Source: Chamaecrista fasciculata
Taxonomy: Eukaryota > Streptophyta > Magnoliopsida > Fabales > Fabaceae
NCBI GenBank assembly: GCA_003254925.1
Contig: QANZ01016236.1
Span: 62,001-126,000 of the forward strand
Reading direction: 5' to 3'
DNA: 64,000 bases
Shown here: positions 22,790 to 35,740 of the stretch, one piece after another
Numbering within the stretch: position 1 is the stretch's first letter
How the letters are laid out: each line of letters starts with the position of its first letter
Made by a program: the position numbers and the translations under genes
Notes under the pieces: generated by a model
The model's database searches: none
Seen by the model: only the letters and a program-made list of their open reading frames with translations
Told to the model about the DNA's origin: nothing

Positions 22790-23090
22790 GGAAAGTAGGA
22801 TTTAGGGACCAAATTGCAAGAGAGTAGTTTTTTTAGGGGTTTAGGATTTAGGGTTTAGGGGTTTAGGGTTTTAGATTTTAGGGTTTAGGGTTTTAGAGTT
22901 TAGGGTTTTAGGATTTTAGGGTTTTTAATACTTTTAAGGACTAAATTGGAATGTTTGGAAGAGTTTTGGGACACTTTACAATTTTAGGAATTTAGGGTTT
23001 TGGAGTTTAGGGTTTTAGGGTTTAGAGTTTAGGATTTTAGGGTTTAGGGTTTAGAGTTTGGGGCTTAAGTTTTAGGGTTTTTAATACATT
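22790..23090. repeat. Degenerate telomere-like repeats
   Basis: Many TTTAGGG, TTTTAGGG and TTTAGGGG units, mixed with variants, in the right arm of the composite element. The inverse AAACCCT units appear in the left arm at about 21935-21955. TTTAGGG is the plant telomere repeat, but here it is degenerate and interstitial. Confidence 0.8.
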
Positions 23091-23296
23091 TAAGGACTAA
23101 ATTGGAATGTTTGGAAGGGTTTTGGGATACTTTACAATTTTATTTTTAGCATTTGGGACTAAAATGAATGAAGAAGATGAAAAAGATGAATAAGAGGATT
23201 AAAAAAAAGTTTTAGGGGATTTAGGGGTTTTGGGACCAAATTGCAAGAGAGTAGTTTTAATGAGGTGTCAAGTAGAAATGAGTTGGATACTAATTT

Positions 23297-23551
23297 GAGC
23301 AAACCCCCTTTTTGGTCCCTCAATTGTTACTAAGTCGAAGATTTGGTCCCTCAACTAAGCATTTAACGGCCACCTAAGCAGATAACGGTGACACGTCATC
23401 ACTTAACACCTCTATCACTAACGGACCAGACGTGAGGGACCAAAACGTAAACGGGATTGTACAATTGAGGGACTGAGTTGTAGTTTCCCGCAATTGAGGG
23501 ACCGATTCCTCGACTCAGTAACAATTGAGGGACCAAAAAGGGGGTTTGCTC
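23297..23551. mobile_element. 255-bp MITE copy 3, inverted
   Basis: Reverse-orientation copy of the element at 14109-14363 and 21353-21607, with the same length and near-identical termini. It forms the right end of the composite element. Confidence 0.93.
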
Positions 23552-24704
23552 TTTTGATTTTATTCTAGATTTAGGACATCCCTTAGGATTTAGCTTTAGC
23601 ATAACTTATGGGCATTTTCGCCATTTTACTACTTTTTAGGCTCGTGTGTTGCTTGGTAGTGGGCTTCTCTTTGGGTGTTTTGGGCTTTGTTGAAAATGGG
23701 CCCATATCATTTTACCTATCCTCTAAAAAAAAAGTAAACTAGCAAATCGATCTCTGAAAATTTACTAAGTAAAATTCAGGGATCTATCTGTCACTACGCC
23801 CAAATTTCAGGACCGGCTTCCTAGTTTACTAAAATAAAAACTATCCTCTGATCAGCGTCCTAAATGAGAGGAAGAGCAAGGCACAAATATCAAAGAATTT
23901 AAACATAAAAGACTTTGAACATAAAAAATGAGTATATAACTTATAAGCCGATAAGGAGACTGTAAAAAAGAGTTTTATAAAGATTTCACTAAATTAAAAA
24001 AATATCATTATAACTTTTTTTTTTTTGGAAAGACTCAAAGGTTATGTATCGGAGGGTTTTGTTGGATCCAGATCCTCTGCATTTTTTTTTATATTTTTTT
24101 GTACATTTTAAAAAGATAAAAGAAAAGATAAAAAGAGAAATTATCAATCTCGTATATTTATTATTTTGTAAGACTCATACTTTATCTCTCTAAAATACAT
24201 TAAAAAAAAATGCTGAAGATCCCCCTCCAGATTTTTCTATGTATAGTTTCCTATTGTCTGAAGATTATTTTGAAAGAATAATTAGACGCATTTCAAAGAT
24301 ATTCATTTATGATATAACTTAACTTATTACAAGAGCTGCATAACCGAATCTATTGGTCAACATGGCACATATTTGCTGTTGAATTTGCTATTTGTTTTGA
24401 GCTCGGAATGCAATTGCTATTTCTACAAACATGAAGTACATCAATCCAGTTCTAAGATATACCCAACACAAAACATGTTTAACTTTTACCATAACGAATA
24501 GGTTTGTATCATATCACTATTTCTACAATATTGCTTCATAATGTGACAAGGCAAGCATGATGAAATTGATAAGAGAAAGAAACCACCTACTTTTCCCGCT
24601 AAACAACAAACACATAAAACTGGAAGACAGACACTAAGTAAAGAAAAACCCATAAAAAGTCTTCATAGTTGCCATCAAATGTGCAATGTCTAAACACTGA
24701 TAAA
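23552..24704. other. Spacer and 3' flank of the E2 gene
   Basis: AT-rich. An inverted pair near 24060-24235 ('gatccagatcctctgcatttttttt' and 'aaaaaaaatgctgaagatcc') suggests a small old foldback element. The last few hundred bases before 24705 are probably the E2 gene's 3' UTR. Confidence 0.45.
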
Positions 24705-27064
<2,360 letters not shown>

Positions 27065-27080
27065 GTCACTCCCTCACAAC

Positions 27081-27240
27081 CTGCAGCAACAAAACACTGA
27101 TACGTGGTATTTTTCAGAAACCCCAGAAAAAATAAAGACAATAATGATCAAGCAAAAACGAAGCAATACCAAATACCCAATAAGCTGTAAAGAAGAGAGA
27201 ACCCTAGTAGCGGAAGGAAATGGAGAAAAAGGGGCAATAC
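27081..27240 (-). other. 5' UTR intron of the E2 gene
   Basis: On the minus strand a donor CTCAG|GTATTG lies at 27241/27240 and an acceptor CTGCAG|GTTGTG at 27081/27080, 16 bp upstream of the ATG. Leader introns are common in plant UBC genes and often raise expression. The first exon is probably 27241 to about 27400. A TG/TA run at 27439-27464 could supply the TATA element. Confidence 0.65.
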
Positions 27241-27737
27241 CTGAGAAAACAAAGACGGAAATAGAGTGAATTGGGTGAGGGAAGCAATGAAATGAAGGGA
27301 TTTGAGGAGAGAGCGATCCCCAAATCCAAAAGAGGCCTACTTTAGCTTCCTCTCACCTTTCAGTCAAGACCCAAAGACTCAAAGAGCCCTTTGTTGTTGC
27401 GAAATCGTTGACACTGACACTGATTTTACTACCACTTTGTGTGTGTGTATATATATATATATATGTGGTGGAAGAGTTCAATATTCAAATGACATTCTTA
27501 TCCATTGCGCCGTTTGATTTTCCATGGTTATCCAACGTGATTAGACAAGAATCATGATGATACCCTAATAATCCCTATTTGTTTGGAAATCTTTTGTCCA
27601 ATTCTTTTTCCTTTTCCACTATTTTATAATTTAGTAAGTACTTAATTATATTATTTTGAGTCAATGAATCTAAAAGATCTTTGGGCCAAAAAGAAAATGA
27701 ATCTAAAATTCTAAATGCTCCATCGTTAAAAAGATTT

Positions 27738-28605
27738 TTTAATTGGTCAGAATTTTAAATTGGTCCTAAATGTATGAGTAGATTTCAAATTGATCCTAAA
27801 TATTTTATTTGTTTCAGATTGATTTTATATATTTTTATAAATTTTAAATTGGTCTCAAAACTATTAAATATGATCATATCTATCTTGTTTTAAATTTAAA
27901 TACAGTGAGTCTAGATTGTTTTTCATTTCTCTATCCAGTTTTAAGGTCAACAAACGATGTTAAATTAATTCTCGAAAGTGGATCACTCTTTTCTCGATCA
28001 AACAAGTGAAGTTGGTTATATTTATGTTGTTTCAAGTCTAAATGTGACATTTCAGAATTATGTGTTAACTCTTGAAAAATTATTTTTCTACCTAATTGAG
28101 ACCGTCAGCAAACATGTTCAAATCACGTCATGGAAGAAGGTTTGAGACTAAAAGTGAAAAACCTGAAAGTGTAGTCCCAAATCTATTTTCAAGACACGGG
28201 TTGATCTCATTTGCTGAAAATCTCAATTGGGCAAAAAAAAAACTCTTTCAAGAGTTAACACATAGTTTCCAACTCTTCACATTCAAATTTAGAACGAGAG
28301 ATATATGACCAACTTCATTTGTTTGACAATGAAACTAGTGACCCACTTTCAGGATCTGATTTAACTTAGTTTATTGACAGACCTCAACTAAATAGAGAAA
28401 ATATTTTCCGAAAGTAACCAACAGTTTTGTATTGGTCACATTCAAATTTAAAACGAGAAAGATATGATCACATTCAATAGTTTGGAACCTATTTGAGAAA
28501 TTATAGAAATATGTAGGATCAATTTGAAACAAATAAAACATTTAGGACCAATTTGAAATTTATCCCATATATTTTGGGACCAAGTTGAGGTTTTGACCTA
28601 TTTGT
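27738..28605. mobile_element. Long foldback element, shared-core family
   Basis: The ends are inverse copies with repeated 'aaattggtcctaaat' motifs (left) and 'atttaggaccaatttgaaat' (right). The core has 'gatatgatca', 'cgagaaagatat' and 'aacaagtgaagttggttat' stretches that match the cores of the elements at 3725-4261 and 35741-36966. Edges are approximate and no duplication was found. It sits upstream of the E2 gene. Confidence 0.65.
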
Positions 28606-28911
28606 ACTGAATATGACTTTTCTTACCATGAGAATTTAAGCCAAAACTTATTAAGAAGTTATTACTCATTAAAGTATACTAATTTCATTCTTCACGCTAA
28701 ATCACAAATAGTTAATTGATAAATACTATATCTTTCGTGAAAAGTCTTACAAAGAAAAATAATATTTGTTAGATTTTTATCATAATATTCTCTTTTAAGT
28801 TGAGTAATTACTTAATTATACTAGCTAAAATCAATGAATCTAATGCGCCATAATTAAAGAAATAATGGCAATGAACGTGCCATAAGATTTTCAATTTGCA
28901 ATTTCAAATAT

Positions 28912-29580
28912 TCTCTTTTTGGTTACATAACTTTTTTTGTTGCAATTTTGGTCTCATAACTTCTCAAAAGGTTCCACTGTTAGTCCCTTGGTGAATTTCA
29001 TCCATATTTAGCCGTTAAGTATGACGTGACATAGTGACTAGGATCATGATGTGGCAAAATAAGGTGAAATAGACTGAAATAGGATCTATATGCAACATAT
29101 TAAAACTTATCTATACCCAACCACAATATATACAAAGAGTGGTACTTCCTCTTCCTCGTCAGCCCAACGAGACTTCCTCTTCCTCATTCCGCTTCCCGAT
29201 TTGCCGTCGCCGCTGCTTTGGTCGTTCGACTCTGGCTGAGGATCCCATCGACTTCGTCGGTGCCTTCTGCTTGAAGTCTCTTCTTCCCCACCAGATTGGT
29301 CCCTGTTAGTACCTCTCTTTGTATATATGGTGGTTGGGTATAGATAAGTTTTAATATGTTGCATATAGTTTCTATTTTAGTCCACTTCATCTTATTTTGC
29401 CACATCATGATTCTAGTTACTATGCCACGTCATACTTAACGGCTAAATATGGATGGAATTCACCAAGGGACTAACGGTGGAACCTTTTGAGAAGTTATGA
29501 GACCAAAATTGCAACAAAAAAAGTTATGGGACCAAAATGAAACCTTTGTCATAGTTATGGGACCAAAAGTGCACTTAAGC
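28912..29580. mobile_element. Foldback element carrying an SF1 gene fragment
   Basis: The left arm (about 28912-29143) and right arm (about 29309-29580) are inverse copies: 'ttgcaattttggtctcataacttctcaaaagg' pairs with its reverse near 29480-29520, and 'ccgttaagtatgacgtg' with 'cacgtcatacttaacgg'. The arms remain matched up to 'cttatctatacccaaccac' and 'ggttgggtatagataag'. Between them lies a 165-bp insert with coding character on the minus strand. Outermost units differ in number between arms. Confidence 0.85.
29144..29308 (-). pseudogene. Captured fragment of splicing factor SF1/BBP gene
   Basis: On the minus strand the insert reads [20 protein letters not shown], then [20 protein letters not shown] and [15 protein letters not shown]. 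Plant SF1 (branch-point-binding protein) has this N-terminal layout: '[12 protein letters not shown]' and then '[13 protein letters not shown]', ahead of its KH domain. Here it stops after the SRWADEE motif and runs into the transposon arm, so only about 55 codons are present, without start, KH or zinc-knuckle regions. The frame is still open, which may mean a recent capture, chance, or selection. Confidence 0.8.
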
Positions 29581-29591
29581 CAATTTTATTT

Positions 29592-29812
29592 AGCCAAAGG
29601 TACCCCGAAAATATGAGGTCGGTTTCAATTGTACCCTCAGTTTTTTAAGTCAATTGTACATTTAATGTTTCAAATTTGAATCGTATCCCCAAATTTAGGG
29701 TACAATTGACAAAAAAAAAAAGATTGAGGGTATAATTGACAAAAAAAATTGGGAGTACAACTGAGATTGACTTCATACTTTAAGAGTACTAAGAGTACTT
29801 TTACCTTCAATT
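29592..29812. mobile_element. Foldback MITE, GGCAAAA-related family
   Basis: The left end 'gccaaaggtaccccgaaaatatgagg' and right end 'agagtacttttacctt' are inverse copies, and the arms carry 'aattgtaccctc' against 'gagggtataatt'. The flanks CAATTTTAT and CAATTTATA only partly agree. It directly follows the SF1-carrying element. Confidence 0.65.
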
Positions 29813-30693
29813 TATAATTAATCAAGTGAAAAAGAAGAAAATACTTAAGGGGTTCTTTTAATCATAAGTTAAATTTACATTATCATGTGTTTAATATTCT
29901 TTCTGGTCATACATAAAAAAAATTTATACTAGTCAAATGTTTATTAGATAATCTTATAACAAAGATATCAGAAATTTTACCTATTTCTTAGGTAAAAAAA
30001 AATGCCTATCATATCATACGCTTTATTTTTATTAATGGAATTTGTAATAAAAGCATAAATAACTTCATATAAAATTAATACTTTTACTAATAGTTATTCA
30101 TTATTCTCTAAAATTGTATATTGATAGAGTAAAAAGACTTCAAAATAATGCTATTAAACATTAAACAAATTATACTCTTTTTTGTTTGATTTTCACTCAA
30201 ACTCAATGAGTAGTTAGGAGAAATATCCAAATCTAAATTCTGTTTGATCAATCATACAAGTTGTGATGACAATTTCAACTAAATAAACTATAAACTCAAA
30301 ATCTTTAAAAGTATTATCATGCATCTTCATTTTCCCATCTTTGATGTTCAGAAGTTTGACATATCCCATAATCCCATCCTTTAAACATACTAGTTTCCTT
30401 GAAAACAAAAATACACAAATTAAGAATTCAATCTCTGAAAACTTAATTTACATATAATCTTTAAAAATTATGAAATCAATACACTTTAATCCCTCCATCT
30501 TGAAGACCAATTTTGATGGTTGAAAATGACAGAAGTGTATTAACTTCATAACTTTTTAAACCTAAAGTGAACAAACTGAAACTTTAAGAGATTGGATTAT
30601 CAAACTTATGTATGTTTCAGATATTAATTTGTATGTTTACCCAAATAATTATTCAAACATAAATAAATAGCACATTACAAATCAATTTGAATG
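29813..30693. other. Spacer and 3' flank of the BPP gene
   Basis: AT-rich. A diverged inverted pair around 30430-30640 ('caatctctgaaaactta' against 'aactttaagagattgga') may be an old foldback remnant. No coding region is recognised. Confidence 0.4.
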
Positions 30694-33600
30694 CTATAAG
30701 AGACCAAAAGGTTCAGGCAGGGAGTCAAATCCGTTATCAAAGATGGGACCTTGATCACATTTATCATCAACACTATGCAACCAGTTTGTGTTCTTCAAAT
30801 CCTCCTTGAGCAATATTGCATCATAGCGAGAACTCTCATACACGTCCACTTCACTCAACTTTGCATAGTACTGTCTCTCATCTGCTTCACTTCCATTGAA
30901 CATATTCCTCCTCATTTCGTTCCTACTGTCACCATTGGCTCCATTGCTGCTGCTTTGAGGGCTAACATTCATGTCCACTGACGCCGGAGCACTCAGACGA
31001 CGACCGGATTGGGCCTTCGGAGTGGAAGTTCGAATGCTCTGTGGAAACAGCGTTGTGCTTGAAAGTGAACGAAGATTTCCCGAACTGCTTCTTATATCCT
31101 ACATCAAACAGTACATATTAGGTTAGGTTCAATATATATGTGGAGACACTTTGCAAATGAGCCAGAGCTATGGTGCTAAATGTAAGAAAATGCTCACAAA
31201 TTAAACTATTGCTTTTCTTTGTATAATCTCGCAAAGTATCCCTAACTATCCATTTGAAGACTAGGTGAGGAGTAATCCTTATTTAAGCCGAGAAGTCCCA
31301 TAATAAAAGAAAATCTCCCCCAACTAGTGTCTCTAACAAGGCTCATATGGAAAATGGAATACCTACTACTCTAGCAATCCACAGGTTATATTCATTTGAA
31401 ACCAAATAGTGATCATTCAAAAGAACTTATTTGTCCATTTCGATACTTCATTATATTCAACAACTTAATCTGGAAGGACAGGAAGAAGAGATTCAAACAT
31501 ACCATATGCCTAATAGCCATATCCAAGGATCTCTTTGAAATGCTTCTTCCAAATCCAGCACCATCAGAGGCATTAGTTGAAGATTTGACAGATTTCCGGG
31601 TAACTACATCAGGTGAGACTTTCCTATGCTCAGGCACATCACCATGATGGTGACCATTGGTACTAGCATGACCACGGCTGCTTCTTCCTGTAGGTTCTGC
31701 CTGCAATCTTCCCCTCGTGACAATGGGAGATGACTGTCGCCTTGGTATGCTATTTGAAGAAGCTAGTGTTTCACTATTTCCCTTTGAAGAGGATGTGACA
31801 CCAGGACGGGATCTGCCTGCAGAAACTGGTCTATCAGGTGGCAACGTTGTTCTGAGATTTGGCGGTGTTTCAAGAGGAAAATCAGGTGGAACAATTGGCT
31901 GAGGTGCCACACGAGCACGTGGACCCGGCGAGCTTGGCCTTGATGCCGGTGCTGAGTGGCGGCCATTTAAGGAAGGGGATGGGGATGGAGATGGAGCAGA
32001 ACTGCGACGAGTGGGAGTAGAAGGACGGGAAAGAGAGCGACCAGATGAAGCAGAAGGAGAAGAATGCAAGCTTGCAGGAATGTGAGGCCTAGAGCTAGGA
32101 GTGGAGGGCCTTGAAGAGCTTTGTGATGATGGCCTGGTTCTATTATCCATGGAGGGGTTTGTAGAAAGAGAACGAGCTCTTGAGGGAGTGGAGGATCGTG
32201 CTGGTGTCGGGCGGGAGGAAGAGGATGATGGAGTGGAAGGCCTTGCTGAAGATGAAGAAGAGCGAGTGATAGGGGAAGAAGGTCTTGTGTATGATGAAAC
32301 TGAAGCTGAGCTTGTGTTCAGGATTGAGGATGATCTGTTTGAGGAATAGGTGTTGTACTGGGAAGAACTCGAAACGGATGAGCGAGTCACTGAACTGCTT
32401 CTTGCTGCTCTAGGCTGATGATGATTGTTCTCTGATTGTGAAACTGAAAGCTGAATTCATATATATATATAACAGCAGTTAGTTAAACTGTTAAACCATT
32501 TTAAGAAACTCAGACTGATATTTGAACAAGCATTCCCATTTATTATCTAAGTGCTATAATAGCAACAAAAATTACTACTAAGGTCAGGACTCAGGACTCT
32601 CACTGTTTTTTCCATATATTTCTTGAGCACTAGTATTCACATTCACCCTGAGGATTGCATGAGGATGATAAATAAACCCCCACAATTAATGCATTACACT
32701 CCTACTTTCATTAAATTCTCCAATAGAACTACAACACAAGTATTTTTAACATGTAAACTCCATTAGATATTGGACCTTCAAAAATCCCCCCACATGTTAT
32801 GTTCTTATTTTAATTTTCAAATTTCGCACAGGTATTGAGACAATCATGTTCAGAGTACTGTCGAGATTTAAATATGGGCACCTCTCTCTGTTAGGATTCG
32901 AACTCGGGTACAACATGTTATGAGAGACTAGTCACTGTCACTAGACCTGACTCCGGTGTGTTCATGTTATGTTCTTACTAAAAAAGCTTGATATCAAACA
33001 AATAAAACACCCATACGAATAGAACACATACCCTTGAAGCCTTGGTGGTAGAAGTTGATCTAACTGAACTGCTTCTTGGAGGAACCAAACTTGGTTGGGA
33101 TTCAGCTTCTGATGATGGGAAAACAGGGGTGCCAGGGGGAGTGAGAAGCCTAATAACACCAAAGACAATGGTTACAACTTACAAACAAATCAAACACAAG
33201 TTGTATTATTATCATTAAATCTAATTATAGAGATAGATATGATGGAAAAGTCATAGAGATGCACCAGTCATAATCGTTCTTTCCTCCATCTGTGGATGAT
33301 AATAGATCATCAATCCCACTCCTTCCCATCACTTTTGTTGATCCAACCGTGAGTCTTCCCAGTTTCACTGAAACTGCATTCAACAATAACACACACAACA
33401 CAAACATATAAACTTCTTGCAGATTCCAAAAAATCACCAAATTGAAAAGCTCGTGATTATCAGTTATCACATAAGATTCAAATCTCAGGAGGGCATTTCG
33501 GTAAAAAGAGAAAAAAATCGCCGAAGCAGGATTGTTAGTTATCAATTTATCATACCATCGGAGGATTCGTCGGAAGATGTGACGGAGAGAGTCCGGCGAC

Positions 33601-33766
33601 TTTTGGAGAAGAGATCGAGGTTCTCGTCGGAGTCCTTGGAGATCATTCCTCCGTTCAAGCTCTGACCTCGCCGGTGCTGGTGAAGCGAAAGCGATCCCGC
33701 CGACGACGGGAAATTCCTAGCTCCGAACAGAGATTCACGGCCATTCCTAGTAGTACCACTCATCAT
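30694..33766 (-). CDS. Ser/Pro-rich basic protein, BPP microtubule-associated family, 5 exons
   Basis: Exons on the minus strand: 33766-33556, 33373-33265, 33149-33032, 32450-31503 and 31098-30694, giving 596 residues. The N-terminal third has the conserved SDVSVKLGRLTVGSTKV, GIDDLLSSTDGGKNDYDW and LLTPPGTPVFPS blocks. The large fourth exon encodes a low-complexity basic region of SRPSTP/SSRPS type. Then come FPLETPPNLRTTLPPDRPVS and GFGRSISKRSLDMAIRHMDI, blocks found in Arabidopsis BASIC PROLINE-RICH PROTEIN (BPP1/At2g40070-like) proteins. The C-terminus carries YDAILLKEDLKNTNWLHSVD and an acidic, Phe-rich tail. BPP proteins bind and stabilise microtubules; automated annotation often labels such proteins mucin-like, FLO11-like or endochitinase-like because of composition alone. 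Exon 4 uses the acceptor GAATTCAG|CTTTCAG, since the next AG would break the frame. Intron 3 contains a SINE. Confidence 0.88.
32808..32962 (-). mobile_element. SINE-like insertion in BPP intron 3
   Basis: Read on the minus strand it has an A-box-like region (GTCAGGTCTAGTGAC) and a B-box-like CCCGAGTTCGAATCC, and ends in an A-rich tail. It is flanked by CATGTTATGTTCTTA at 32793-32807 and 32963-32977, an exact 15-bp duplication. It differs in body sequence from the other SINEs here. Confidence 0.85.
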
Positions 33767-35740
33767 CGGAAGAACTCACAGTGGAATCAATCAATGTATA
33801 ATCCGGGAAATAGAAAAAAGAGAGAGATCTAGGAGTAGTAGTAGTTGAGAGTGCAGTAGATTGAAAGCAAGATAGTGAAACTGAGGAGTCACCATTCACG
33901 GAGGTTTTCTTTCGTTTAGGCTTTACGTCAAACACATAGCGAGCGATCGAGCAAGCTGAATTGTGGGAGAATTTCGTTCAGATTGGATCTGCGATCGCCT
34001 TTATCTTACGAGATCTTTGTTTATTGTTTATGGAATCAATCGGAAGCACGAAACATCAAATAGCATTGGATCAAAATCAAAAATCAAAAGAAAAAACTAT
34101 AATAAATCTCTTTCTCTTTCTCTCTCTCTCTCTCTCTCTCTTGTTTGCTTCTTGTTCTCTCCAATCCCATTTTCTGTGTGTCAGAAAAGCTTTAACCACA
34201 TGGCATCTCTCTTCCTTGGTGGGCCATACTTGCAGATCTCTCTCTCATTTCTTCATATTATATAGTAGCATCATTCATCACTATCATCATCATCTTCATC
34301 ATCATCAACTTCAAGAACTATCCAATTTTCAAATAGCCCACAGCACATGCCATGGTTTTTGCTTGCTTTCTTTCTTTGGCCACAAAATCTTGTTTATTGT
34401 TATTGTTATTGTTAGTGGTTATGCATTGCATAGCAAATTGATGTTTCCAATATTTCATATTCAATTCTTGTTGTTGTTGTTGTTGATGTTGTTTCTTCAT
34501 AGCCATTATGATTTTTTCTTTTTTCTTCTTTTTTTGGTTTTCCTTTTCCTTTTTGTTTTTCCACATGCATGTGATCTTTAGATTAGATTGGATTACCTTT
34601 TTAATAAGAGAGAGAAGACTCTCATGTTTTTAACCATTTCATTTCTTATCAATGGACCCACTTCTAGTACTACCTGCATTTAAAATACTAATTTAGTTGA
34701 AACAACCCATGATAATATATTTTAAATTAACTCAAGAAAAAAGAAATTGTGAATATAGTAAAATCTCCAATAATGTATTATATATTGAGTTAGGGTAACT
34801 AGGATTATTTTATATTTTTTAATTGAAGTTTATAATTTCCACTTACCATTCTACTAAAAAGTTTGATCAATCAAAGTGATCTCTATACCTATGAGAGGAT
34901 TAATCTCTAGTTATTCACTAAAAATACCTTTTGGTTCTTAAAAGAAAAAAAGAAAATTGATTAAAGTATTTGTAAAAGAGATAGTAGGTTTTAATATAAT
35001 TTTAAAATATTTTTTACTAAATTTTTTAATATGAGCACGAAGTGGAGATTTTTATGATATATTATTACATAATTAGGGTTTATTTTAATACAAAAAAGGT
35101 GAAGTTGTTCAGATAAATAATATTTTTAGTGTCATTATTATTTATGACTCCTATAATTTTGTGGTTTAAGTTTAATTTGTTAAAAAGATAGGCAGAAAGA
35201 ACTGATGGCTCATCCACAAAAAGGTCAAGTGTCCCCAACCCTCCCAACTGCTATAACTTGGTACTAAATAATTGCAAGAAATTTAGATCCAAAAATTAAA
35301 AATTTAAAAACAAAAAACAAAAAACCTAACCAATGTGGCAATGTCTTAAACCTTGTTTTTATACAGTTTCTAATGCATCTTAACCAATATATTACAAGTA
35401 TTGGTTAAAACAAATTATAAAAAAAAATTGCAAATATGTTGATAATTGGTGTCTCATTTCATTCAGGAAATTCAAATATGACAAGAATCAAGAAAAGAAA
35501 AAACAAACAATAAAATTTGCTAATTTAGTGACATCATTTTTATGGTGTGTATTATGAGACGTTGCAACTACCAGAATTCACCACCAACTAATCTCCTTCC
35601 ATGTCTTTATGACAAGTGGAGTTGTAAGTTTAACAGTAATTTAATTTGAAGCTCGTTATCATATACTTTCCCAAATACATTCATTTTATAATTTTGCTAA
35701 AAAGTTTGTTAATTTATTACATTTAATTCCTCAACACTTC
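33767..35740. other. BPP promoter and spacer
   Basis: 33767-34150 is probably the 5' UTR and promoter of the BPP gene: on that strand it contains a GA-rich leader, including a CT microsatellite at about 34109-34140. The remainder is AT-rich with TTG, TTA and CAT microsatellite-like runs (34270-34500). Open frames here are low-complexity (His-, Leu- or Gln-rich) and I do not call them genes. Confidence 0.5.

Larger units (their letters stand above)
21353..23551. mobile_element. 2.2-kb composite foldback element with captured gene piece
   Basis: Each end is a 255-bp MITE in inverse orientation (21353-21607 and 23297-23551). Inside, the inverted homology continues: 21608-21960 matches the reverse of about 22920-23296, including 'atatccaactcatttcc', 'ttttagtcccaaatcc' and telomere-like repeats. 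The left arm contains an internal tandem repeat of about 107 bp (near 21677-21890), and the right arm also repeats parts of itself. The unique centre (about 22040-22790) resembles the start of a plant gene. The flanking 9-mers (TAAAAACAA and TTTTGATTT) do not match, so this may be an inverted duplication rather than a single transposition unit. Confidence 0.85.

Noticed and set aside
29107..29408. Minus-strand open frames as an independent small gene
   Set aside because: They run from one transposon arm through the SF1 fragment into the other arm; the flanking residues come from the arms.
31717..32349. Plus-strand open frames opposite the BPP gene
   Set aside because: They are shadows of the Ser/Pro-rich low-complexity exon on the minus strand.
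33961..34581. 206-codon plus-strand open frame rich in Leu, Phe and His
   Set aside because: It spans a CT microsatellite, CAT repeats and the BPP promoter; the composition follows the simple repeats and no domain is recognisable.
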